This document shows positions 1-12,500 of a stretch of 64,000 bases of DNA, in pieces; position 1 is the stretch's first letter, and every line of letters starts with the position of its first letter. The stretch is taken from assembly GCA_963513935.1 (NCBI GenBank), contig OY740772.1, forward strand, positions 12,246,098 to 12,310,097, in the 5' to 3' direction. This DNA is from Aphrophora alni (Eukaryota; Arthropoda; Insecta; Hemiptera; Aphrophoridae). The translations under genes were made by a program, and so were the position numbers. The notes under the pieces are model-generated. The model worked only from the letters and a program-made list of their open reading frames with translations, made no database searches and had not been told where the DNA came from.

Positions 1-165
1 TCTCTCTTGATCAACTCTTCTTCTTTTCTGACCCTAATGCTATTAAAGTATTTTGAGAGCTTTTGGATTTATATTTTGTGCTCTTTTTTCAACTTACTTT
101 TTTTTAAGGGGATGATAATCATGACGTTTTTGTCTTTAAACCACAAGAATAAAAAAATTTCAATC
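1..165 (+). repeat. Family A dispersed repeat, 3' part, at window edge
   Basis: This is the 3' two thirds of the dispersed repeat I call family A, recognised by the run 'tctcttgatcaactcttc', the 'gaccctaatgctattaaag' segment, a T-rich stretch, 'gatgat' and a closing 'ctttaaaccacaagaa'. The same order occurs at 16838-17075, 35578-35815 and 56250-56570. It lies in the intron upstream of the first visible exon at 393; nothing else is recognisable before that acceptor. Confidence 0.6.
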
Positions 166-392
166 TCCCGATTTCCTCCTCTTTTATTGATTTTCTTCAA
201 TCTCGTCAAATTCTTTTTGTTATTATATTTTTTTTCCTTTTGGGTTTATTTGAAGTGGAAGTCTTTGTCTACCACAATATAGATAACATAACCTAACCTT
301 TTTTCTCCAATCTTAATTACACAAAATATGGTAACAAATTTACATCTAATGTTATACAAACAGACTTTGAACAATTTACTTTCTCATTTCAG

Positions 393-517
393 TGCCAGTA
401 CAATTGCTGACTAGCTCCACGACACCTGAACCTACGACATCATCAAACGCAGTTGGACATCTTGATAATCACGGATGTACTCTTGGAGACTCAACATTTT
501 ACCCTGATGGTGCACAG
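393..517 (+). CDS. Tnc: Tenectin-like exon a: linker and start of VWC1
   Basis: The acceptor is ttctcatttcag and the donor is cag/gtaaac. The exon opens with two bases that complete a codon (incoming phase 1) and ends on a codon boundary. It encodes a short Thr/Ser/Pro linker (PVQLLTSSTTPEPTTSS...) and then the first strand of a VWC domain around GCTLGDSTFYPDG. The domain continues in the next exon, so VWC1 is the only VWC domain apart from the last that is split by an intron. Confidence 0.82.
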
Positions 518-3500
518 GTAAACACACAGAAATTAATAGATTAGGATTACTAAAAACACAATATATCAGATATCTTTAATACTTTAAACTCGGTTGGAAA
601 CAAATTTTCTGCTTACATTTCCATTATATATTAATATTAATAACCAATAAAGACAAAAAGTGTTAATTTTTGCTACTGATAGTTCTTCAAAAAAGGACAA
701 AGTATCATTTACCCAAACTTGTAACTGTGTAAAGCTATAAGTATTTTATAAATAAACAAATTATTTTATATTTTTGAACAAATGTTTATTGAACTATTTT
801 ATTTTTCAACAATCAATTTTTTATAAATATTTTACCATTATATCTTTAGATTGTACAACAACCATTTAAAGGGTCTCAAAAGTGTAGATGAGTCCAATTA
901 GCTAGGAAGAAATGTCAATAATAAGATAAAAGAGGAGTTAGGATAAAATATATAGAAGAGTGCTCTATTTTACAACATGGTGAAGAATCTAATATAGTGA
1001 TGCAACATAACTATACACGTCAGAGAGATGCACATGGACAGCGAAAGATTTGAGCAAACTACAAGCGACAAAATGATATTTTTCAGAGAATAGAAAATGT
1101 TACAAGAAAAGACTTAATAAGGAGTGAAGACGTTCAAAACAGCTCAAGCTTGTATCGCTGAAAGAGACAATCAAGAGGAAACATTTGTAATACTTTACCC
1201 CTATGATGAGGATAGATAAAATCAGAATGGCTAGAAGAACACTAGAGAAAGTAGAAAAGAGAAAAAGACCTATGGGATTACAGCAAATGAGATGGAACGA
1301 TTTGCAGTCCATGAGTACACTGAAAGATAGGAAATGTGGAGAGAATGTTAGGAATTAAAGAGGATGTATCAGACGACCCATCTAGACAGAAACATCAAAA
1401 TATGATGATGTAGAAGTACTTAAAGATAAAGCAGGATCTTGTAATTCCATAGTGTTTGTACATCCCCACCACAAAACTTCTGTGAAAATTAATCTTGAGG
1501 AATGATCATTTTTATAAAATTGGTTGAACATTAATCAAATGTGAAATATCGCTGTTAACAGATAATTTATTAAATGTAGATAATATGTTAACTATTACAG
1601 CCAAATAACCAAAATAACAATTTATTACAATATCTAACCACTTTATTTTCCAGGTTCCTCAAGATCCAAAGAAGCCTTGTGAACTTTGTTACTGTATAAG
1701 GAATCGTACTGCTTGCGTAATGCAAGAGTGTACTTTGAATGTTGAAGGATGTCGACCGGTTTATCAAGATGGTGTCTGTTGTCCAGTGAGATATGACTGT
1801 GGTTAGTTTCTTGCTTTTATAAATATTAGAATTTTAAATATTCGAGAAAACTATTAAAACCTTTTCAGTTAATCTACTTGCAAACATGTTTTAAAGAAAA
1901 CTGAAAAAAAAAATACAAATAACAGAATTGTTTAAACTATTTTAGAAACTAATTTAATTGTAGTGTTCTTTAGAGGTTTTTTAAATTAAATTTTATATGT
2001 AGAAATGTTTAAAAATTTAAATGTCATGGAGGTCTATTTAATAAAATGTAGTTATCTCCCAACATATACTCTAGCTTAAAAGTATGTATTCATTTTCAAA
2101 TCTAATCTCATTGGATAAATTTAATGTAATACTAAGTATGCACCTGACACACTAATGTTACAGACCTTCTTGTGCTAATGTAATTTAATGTAAGTTTATT
2201 TAGTATGTTTTCAGTATCCCCTTGTTTTTAAACCTTATTGTAAGACCTACAGTTAAGAAATAAATGGTAAAAAAGCAAACAGTTCCCATTTTGAAGTTTT
2301 TCACAAAATTTGTTGACTCAAAACCATATTAAACCTAGTTTATGTAATCTAGTTACCATTGAGTTAGTTTTCTAGGAAGTCTTTTTTATTTCTCAATCTC
2401 ATATGATACTCTGGAAGAAGATTGGACAGTTTTGAGCCCATGTAGCCTGGCTTTTACTCAAACATGGTTAGATGGTTATATTGGGTTGTGAAATTGCTGG
2501 CGTTTCTTGTGTTATAAGTGTGGGACTTTCCAGCCCATGGACATACTTTTGTGATATCATATAGTACTACTTCACGGACATCGATAAATGTAACAGTCAT
2601 GATTTTAAGGTTTCTAATTGCTGCTCTGAAGGATTCCAGAGAATCCAAGTCTGCCAGTGTTTTCACTGATTTCTTTTGAAGAACCATAACCTTTTGTAAA
2701 TTTATAGTAGATATGTTACCCCAGACTATGAGACTATAACAAAGTAGATGAGACTCAAAGAGTAAGAAATAAGCAGTTTAAGTTGTTTCCAGGCTGCTAG
2801 TGTTCTTGATTCTTATGGCAAAAAGACATAAGTTAAACTTTTTGCACTGTTTTTCTGTGTGTCATTTTCGGGAGAGGTTGTTGTTTATTTTAATCCCTAA
2901 GAATTGCTTCTGTTTGCACTTTTATCCCTGGTAGACTCGACATATTTGCAATCCTTCGACTGAAGTTTATTTGTCGAGTCTTGCTATCATTTAGAACTAG
3001 GTCATTTTGTTCACAATATTGTTTCGCCATTTTAAGAGTAATAAACGATATTATTTCAATATCTGTAATTAGACTGTCATCAGAATACATCATGAACCTA
3101 CACTGCTGAACTATCTTGGTAGGTCATTTGTAAATAGTACAAAAATTATCGGCCCAACAACTGAGCCTTGTGGAGCACATCTTTTTGTAAGGATTAGTTT
3201 TGACAGGACTTTGTTAATATTACCATTTTCCTCGTAGACTATCTCTACAACTTATGTCTACCCTTCCAGACAGCTTGAAAGCCATCTTCACAACATTCCT
3301 CTGATTCCCAATCAAAGTCTTTCCTTAGTGAAACATTCTCATTCTAAGATTAGCTACTCTGTGGTTTCAACCTGCAGACTACATATCCATAGTGGCTCAG
3401 TAGTGAGGCCCATCCTCAGATGCCAGTAATGTGTAACAACCCATCTTTTATATGTAATTCTGAAACCAGCCTAGTCTAACTCTGACCTTAATTTATTAGA

Positions 3501-6500
3501 ATCCAAAATTTCCATAGCCTCCTAATTTGTCAATTTAATCATTAGGCAGTTAACTGTTTTAATTTATTTCCATTTATGTTCCATTTAGATTTGTATTACA
3601 AAAACTTTGATTTATTCTTATTTTAAAATACTTAAGGTGTGGAAAAGTTTGAATACACATATTTGAACTTGTCTGTAAATTTCATAAACGTAATTTCTGT
3701 TTAGATTACGATGAAGCACCTACAACTGAAAGAATCAACTCCGGCGGTTTATTACTAACAACAACACCAAACCCATTGGGTTGTAATTACAACGGTGAAA
3801 TGTACAATGATGGAGAATTAATCGTAACAAAAACACAAAAACCATGTGAACACTGTTACTGTATGCGTGGTGATATAGTTTGTGCTGTGCGCAGTTGTGG
3901 AACACCGCTTCAAGGAAAGGATTGCAAACCAGTGGAACCACCTAAGGGAGAATGCTGTCCTACTACTTATGAATGTGGTAAGTATCATTGGTTCGTAAAA
4001 TAAAGTTAGCAATTTCTATGATAAAAATGTTGTTTTAATAAGTGTTGTATGAAAATATTAAAATAAATTATGTTAGTGGATAAAATTAAAAAAATATAGC
4101 TAATAAAATTCATGTGGGTTTTTCTTTTGATAGTAATAAATTATAATAGGGTTTAAAACCTATTTAATGTAATTAAATAACCTATTTAATTATTCTATGT
4201 GGAATCAGGTAGGCACTATCAAACATTGACAGTTCTTTACCAAATAAAATCATAGTTTTTTTTAGTTATTCTGTTACTAAAGAGATGAGAATCTAATGCA
4301 TATTTAAATAATTTTAGCTTTATTATCAGCATAGAGGAATTCTGTGATTTCATTTTGAATCATCAATTCTTAACTACCCAAACAGTTTTGATTAAATCAA
4401 TATTATATATAACGATAACAATTTTAAAAAGTTCAAAGTTATGTAGAACTCAATCCCAAAGAAAATAAGATATGTTGTGTTTGTTTAAAACAATTTTTTT
4501 TTTTTTTATAAACGTCTAAACACTTGTATATACTTTTTTTATAAAAATTATTTTCTTTTTAGTCACGATTAAAAAGTTCATCAAAATGATTGAACATGTT
4601 ATTATTGTTAATGTTTCATATCAGTACCAATAGCATCAAAACAATAATGCCAAGAAATAGACATAGTATATCTAATATCATTTTATAATATTCGTCGGTT
4701 AAGATACAGTATCAAAATTCAAGATTAATGGTTTTCCCCCCTTGCGATATAATGGCAAAAACCTTGCGGTCATCATTGTCTTAAAAATAGGGCATGATAT
4801 AAAGGCACTAAGCCCTGGATTGCTTTAATAGTGTCAGAATAGGAAATGAAATAAAAGTTGCTCAACAGAGATCGGTTGGAAGATGAAAGGGATTTAAACC
4901 AAGAAAGTTGTAAATCCAGCTAGGATACCTCAGGATTATAACACCCATACTCAATATATGTGATCTCCTTATTTATAAGATATTGTAACTGCTTTTTAAA
5001 GGGATATTATTTAAGGTCTATTCAATTTTTCAATAATTACTAGAACATTAACTCATGTTATTTTGTAATCTTTATTGTGTCACTACCAAACCAATATTGA
5101 TAATAATAAAACATACAGAATAAATCAAAATAAACAAATTTTGATTCTTTTTTATTGATTTTAATTTCAATTTGTTTTTTTACCTTTCAGCGAACGGAAC
5201 TGTACCACTTGATTCTATGTCATTAGTCACAGATAAAACCTATGCACTGAAACCAGAAGACTCTTCTTTGAACAAACCAGCAGATTCTTCATTGAATAAA
5301 CCAGAAGACTCTTCCTTGAACAAACCAGAAGAATCTGCCTTGGACAAACTAGAAGATTCTGCCTTAGATAAACCAGAAAAGAAACCAGAAACTGAATCTG
5401 TTGAAGATAGTCAAGAAACCGAAAAGGATAAACTACATGACACAGTATTAAATAACCAACAAGCCATCGTAACTCCTGTACTAAGTTTATTTGAAAATGA
5501 TGAGATAGAAAAGCCTGAAAAATCACCAGTTGTTGACAGCAGTGAAGATAAGAAAGAACCACAATTACCAGCACTTGATACATCTGATAAGAAAGAATCA
5601 GAAAAACCAGCACTTGAAACATCTGATAAGACTGAATCAGATTCACCAGTACTTGAAACATCCGATAAGAAGGAGTCAGATTCACCAGCACTTGAAACAT
5701 CTGATAAGGAGTCAGATTCACCAGCACTTGAAACATCTGATAAGAAGGAGTCAGATTCACCAGCACTTGAAACATCTGATAAGAAAGAATCAGAATCACC
5801 AGCAGTTGAAACATTCGATAAGAAAGAATCAGAATCACCAGCACTTGAAACATCTGATAAGAAGGAGTCAGAATCACCAGAAGTTGAAACATCTGATAAG
5901 AAGGTGTCAGAATCACCAGAAGTTGAAACATCTGATAAGAAAGAGTCAGTACCACCAGCAGTTGAGACATTTGATAAGAAAGAGTCAGAATCACCAGCAG
6001 TTGAAACATCTGATAAGAAAGAATCAGAATCACCAACTGTTGAAAATAATGAGTCTAATAAGAAAGAGTCTGAATCTACAAACACTCCAGACAAACTTGA
6101 TAGTGAATCAAAACCACAAGAATCTGATTCTCCGGGCAAAGTTTCTCAGTCACAAGATAATTTGGAAGTACAATTGCCAGCTTCATCTGATGCTGTAGAA
6201 TCTGATTTCCAAGATGAAAGTGAATCTGATGTAAGTCCTGTTGATTCAGCTCCTTCTCAGCATCAGGATGAAGTGCAGTCTGGTGATAAGATTAATGCTC
6301 CTAGTGTACAAAATCAAGAAACTCCTAGCAGTATTCCTGAAGGATTAACACCAGTTCATGATGGTGAAGGAATTCAACAAATACATGTAGGGCAATTAGA
6401 TGATACATTAGTGACAGAAAAGCCGCCACAAGAAGATGTGAATCTCATAACAGCTGCACCCAAACCTCAAGATATAAGTGAAGTAGTTGAATCAGATAAG

Positions 6501-9500
6501 AAACCCAGTGATACTACTATAACTGATGAAACAAAACCAACACTTGATGAAAATTTACAAAGTGAACCTAATGCTTCAGAAGTGGATTCTTCTACAACCA
6601 ATGTTCAACAAACACCAGATGAAGTTTTTGCAGATAATAAACCTGTTGAAGAAACAACAAATGAAGATGTTGCACTAACACATGTTGACCATCCAGAGGC
6701 AGATGTTTCTGAAACTATTAAAGATTCTGAAGAATCATCAAATGACAAAGAAAAGGATAAACCCCAAGCTTCTGTGTTAGATAATGTTACAAATAAACCT
6801 GAAGATACTAAGACTGGTCAAGAGTCAGAAGTAAAGGATACAGTAATACAGACAACAGGAGAAATTGGAACAAATGAGATCGTCAAAGACTCTCAGGTTG
6901 GAGAAGATCAACCACAAGAAAAGCCCAATACAAATCAAATTGAGTCTGAAAACAAGCCAGATGAATCGCCGCAAGTGCAACCCAATACTGAAAGTCCATT
7001 ACAAACAGGTACACAAGAAAATGACCAAGTTCAACAGACACCAGAAGATACTGAAAGTTCAGAAGAAGAAAATCATCCTATCACAGGGGAAAATAAGCCA
7101 GTAGAAACTTTGAATCAAGCTGAATCTGATAAAGATAAACAACAGGATTCGGAAACTAAAGAACCTAGTAGTGAAGAGGACAAATCACAAGAAGCTGATA
7201 AAGACACAAACACTAAAGAATCTAGTAGTGAAGAAGACAAATCAGAAGAATCTGACAAAGAAAAGAATACTGATACTAAAGAATCTACTAGTGAAACAGA
7301 TAAACCACAAGAAACTAACAAAGAAGAGGATACTATAAAACCTACTAGTGTAGAAGACAAACCACAAGAATCTGATAAAGAAAAGGATACAGATACTAAA
7401 GAATCTATTAATGAAGAAGACAAATCACAAGAAGGTACCACAGGATCTTATTCACCTGAAATTAAACCTCATGATTCTGTAAATATTGAATCTGATGATA
7501 CTTCTGAAGATAAAGAACCAGTAAGCGCAGAGAGTGATGAAAATAAGGAACAAGAATTAGAGCATCATGAAACATTACAACCTGCAGCTGATGATCTTGA
7601 AACCAAACCTGATTCAACACCAGTAGAAACAAATCATGAAGAAAATAAGCCACAGAATGTAGACAAAGATGAATCAATTTTATCTGAAAATGAACCTCAT
7701 CCTACAGAACTCGATAAACCTAAAGAAAAACCACAAGATTCTGTAACAGACGAAACAAGCAATGGTGTGAGTAAACCACAAGGGTCTGAACAAATAAATA
7801 TTTCAGAACAAATACCTAATGAAATAGAAGGTAAACCACAAGAAACTGAAGAATCAACTGAAGCTCAAAATAAACCTTTTGATACAAACAAACCAGATGA
7901 GAATAAGCTTCAAGATCATGTAGAATCAGATAACGTTCAAACTGGTGAAGCTGAAACAAAACCACTAGATACAGTTGGTTCCGGAAACAAGGTAGAAAGT
8001 GGAAGTGATGTAAATGTAAGTAAAAATGATAACACTGGAGAAACTGAAGTCAAGCCAAGTGTTGTCAATGAAGGAAATATTTTAATATCAACCCCTGGAG
8101 TTGGAAATCAAGTTTTAGAGCATGATGATTCACAACCTTCTAGTGAATCTGATACACCAGTAAATGTACCAGATGGTTCTTTAGCTGTAGATCAGGATGG
8201 TACAGTTACACCTCAAGTACAAACACCTGAAGAATCTTTGGACTCTGAAACAAAACTTGATGATAAACCTAATAAAGATGTAATTATTCCTATTGTTGCA
8301 GTAGAATCTGATGTTAAACCAGCAGAAGATACTAAACCATCAGATGAACAGATTGTTCAAGACAAGGAGGATAATAAACCTGCTCTGACAATTTCTTCAG
8401 AATCCGTAGAAACACAGAATTCTCAAGAGACAATAACACCACCAAAAGAAAGTAATCAATCAGAAGAACAACCTGTCGTTGAATCAGAAAATATTAAACC
8501 AATTGTAACTGATGAAATAATTAAACCTCAAGATGAGCTGCCTGTACAATCAGATGACATAGAACAACCTCAATCACCAGAACCTACTGTTGTTCTAGAA
8601 GATACTGCAAAGCCCGAAGAAGAAAAACAAAGTGGTGAACCAGATCTTGGATCAGAAGCAAATGTAAAAGAACCTGTTATTGTTGAAAAAGTATCTGAGA
8701 CTGTTACTGAATCTACGCCTTTAGAAGAAAGTAGTATTGCTCCAAGCAATGACGTAGCTGATTCACAAAGTGTCGATGGCACTCCACAAGTATCTGTTCA
8801 GTCTCCAGCTCCTGCAGAATCTTCAGATGCTTCTAATGATGGAAATAAATTACCAGAATCAATTCCAAGTGTAGCTCAAGACACCGTGGATGAAAATACT
8901 CCAACTGAATCTATTGTAAGTACTGTTGAAGAATCTTCTTCTACTTCTGAACCCAGTTCCAGTGACAATACAGCTCAAAAGCAAACTGATAACGTTGAAA
9001 CACCAATTAACACTGTAAGCTCATCTACTGACAATAAAGAAAAGGATGAAAATCAGCAAACACCTGCTAGTTCAGATGAAAATTCTAAAAATCCAGAAAC
9101 AGATGAATCAAGTCCAGAAAAAGCAACTCCTCCTATTGAGACGGGAAGCAACGATAATGTCAACAATCAAGAAAAACCTGTACAACCAGAGATTTCAGAA
9201 GAAAATAAACCAGAAGTACCATCAGCAGACAAGAAAGAAGAAAACACTTCAGAAACATCACTATCTGAATCAGAAAAACCTACAGAATCAAACGAATCAG
9301 CTGTTCCAGTTAACGAAGAAGTCATTGTTCCAACAGTTAGCAATTCAGACAAACCCATTGATAATAATCATGAAGAAAGTCCTTCAAATTTAGACACCCC
9401 TCAGGAACAGACAATAAGTGACAATTCTGGAACTGTTGATGAGACTAATATAAACAATCTTCCAACTCAAGTATTACATGACGAAATTGAAACATCAGAA

Positions 9501-12500
9501 TCTGATGAAGAAGAAGAACCTCTTATACCTGAAAGTAGTCCAGTAACAGATAAGACTGTCCAAAAAGTAGAAAGCAATAAAGAAACAGAGCCTAGCCAAC
9601 AAGTAGAAGAAGGTAATAAAGAAACAAACAAACCTAGCGAACAAACAGAAGAAGGTAACAAAGAAGAACCAAAACCGGAAGAACAAACAGCAACAAATGA
9701 CAAGACTCCTTCTCAATCTGATCTACTTACATCCAATACAAAACTAGAAATTAGTAATGATAATAGTCAAGGATTAGAAGGTGAATCATTAGAAACAAAT
9801 AAACCAGAAGACCAAAAACATAGTTCAGATGAAGAAAAATTACCTGTAAAATCTGACAGTCCAGATGAAAAAGTACAAGATGTTCAAACACAGATAACAA
9901 CAGAAATTAAACCTGATAATGAAGATAAAATGCAAGAAACCCATACAATTGAATCAACTACAACAAACGAAATTTCAAATGATCACAAAATAACTTACGT
10001 GACCGAAGGTGGCCATGGAGGAATTATTCACGATTTGAAAGAAACGTTTAAGCCAAACTTACCAGGTCCTGCAGGAGTCCAAGACCACGGTGGAATTCCA
10101 GGGGAAGGCAGTTGTTTAGTTGATGGAAAGACTTATTATAACAATTCCAATGTACCTTCATCAAATATGTGCCATAGAGAGTGTAAATGTATTAGCAGTG
10201 TTGTACATTGTTTTGGAATCCCGTGTTCTCCACCACCAACTGATATGTTAAACTGTATGCCAATCAAACAAGGAGATGCTTGTTGCCCAAGTTATGCCTG
10301 TGGTAAGTAATATAATATTCATTAATAATCTAAAAATATTTAATAGATTTTCTCCTCACAGAATACATGTTTTCTCACATGTACAAAAAAGATAGTATCT
10401 TTGAGGGTGTAAGTTGGATAATTAATAAACACTGCAAAAACATTACACAAAATTTTTCACTCACTAATCCCAAAAATATCAGGTCAATAGTTGTTAGTCA
10501 AAAAGTAAAAAAAAATTAAAAAATTAAAACATGCTTTTCTAAAAACAGTACAAAATGTTGAACTAAGAACTCTATTGATTTGTTGGCCCATTTCATAACT
10601 TTCTGTTTACTATGTCCGAATTAAATGAGACAATTAATGAAGATATTAGTTTAGATGGTGAAAATGAAAATATTTACTGTTTAAATGTTATTATTGGCTT
10701 AGTTTGTAAGTTTAATTGGTTCAAATTCTAAACAACTTCTAGTTGTCAACTTATATTGTACCTGTAATAGCAATTAACCATTAGTTTCAATTAAATCTTA
10801 ATAGACTTATTACACATTTAATATTTGTTTACATATAAACTTAACCGACAAACGTTAGGATAGATTATTTCATCACACTTTTTCACTCTTTTCTTCCTTT
10901 TTATAAGCATTGCTGGCAAAGAGATTTTTTCCCTTTAAACAACAAGGAAAAATATGTAAAAAGTTCTTTACAAATCTTTCTTCTTTACAAGTCTATAAAA
11001 AAACTAATCATTAAATAAAAATCAGAAATGAAGTTAATAATTTTTTGTTTATGTTAAAAAATTCAAACTAGTTTTTTAATTACAAATGTTACTTTAATTC
11101 TGTTCCAGATGCTAATGTTACACCAGTATCACTAGAAGCTCAGAATCAAATGGGAAATGAAGAAAAACCTGAACTTGAACTACCTGAACAGAAACCTGAA
11201 TCAGTTGATGCAGCCCCAACACCTTCTATTGAACCAAACAAACCAGAACAAGACACTAAAGTAAATCAGGAAGAAGAAAATACGCCCCAATTACCAGTTG
11301 TTCCTGAGGTGGTAGAAACATCAATTCCAGTCCAACCGTCAGTATCATCAGATGTTCAACCAAATATTGTACAAGATGAAGTTAATGTAAATAATATCGA
11401 AAATGAATCTCCAAATGTGCAAGTTCATAGTGATAGTATTCCAGATACAGCTGAAGAAGAAGAAACTGTAAGCGGAAATGTTGCACCTGTTGATGATTCC
11501 AAACCACAAACATCTGATAGTGCATTATCATCTGATGTTGCTAATTCATCTGATAATGTTCCATTAACTGACAATGAACAGCCATCTGATAATGTCTTAC
11601 CATCTTCTCTGCCTAAAGAAACACCTTCAGTTGAATCAGATAATATAAATCCATCAATCAATGTACAATCATCCAATACTAAAGAACCATTTACGACTGT
11701 AGAGCCAATTTCTGTACACGAACAAACATCTTCTGTTGAACCCTTACCAACTAGTGATGAAAGTAATGTCCCTGTATCTGATACAAAAGTATCAGGCACT
11801 GAACAAGATGAGAAACTTAACACATCAGAAGGGATTACTCCAGAATCATCTTCAAACAGTATACCAGACAAAGAAGCCATTCCAGAAAAATCTCACTCAA
11901 CAAAGCCGGAAACAGTTGAAGAACAAAATCCAATAACGCCAACAGAAGCTTCAATTGTCGAAAACTCTGCTGATGGCCAAAACATTGAACAAGACACAAA
12001 TGTGAATGAACCAACAGACTCAGAAGCTGGACATATAACACCTGAAAAAACATCTACTGGTGTAGAACCTCAACATTCTGATGGTGAAATAAATTATTCT
12101 GACACACATGAAGAAGTAGTACCACAACAAAAACCTGCATCAGATGTTGAACAGCACCCTGATTCTGAAGAACCTTCAGTTACAACATCTCCTAATGACG
12201 ATGAACAAACATCAGTTGAAACACCAACAGCAGAGCAACAACCTAAAATACCAGCTAAACAAGAGACGATTTCTGAACCTTCACCACAAGAAAATCCTAT
12301 AAGTTCTGTTGTACCAGATCAACCAAATGTAGAACTTGATCACAGTCTTGTTACGGAAGTACCCGTGGAAAGTCAAGAAAGCATATCTTCTAAACCAGCA
12401 AGTACAGTAAATGATGAAACTGTTGTACATGAAACTCAAGAAGAAAATCAGCCTACAATAATAAACATTGCTGATGATATTCCAGTTCATGCTGATGGTT

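Noticed and set aside
5172..5190. ATG at 5172 as the start of a 1712-residue protein
   Set aside because: The codons before 5191 are a polypyrimidine tract and AG acceptor; frame and phase join to the preceding VWC exon, so this is intron.
10612..10725. Small frame MSELNETINEDISLDGENEN in the intron between the giant exons
   Set aside because: It looks a little like an acidic transposase start, but there is no continuation, inverted ends or acceptor nearby.
11425..12053. Antisense frames over the giant exon e
   Set aside because: Composition mirrors the sense repeat-rich coding strand; no splice context or domain.
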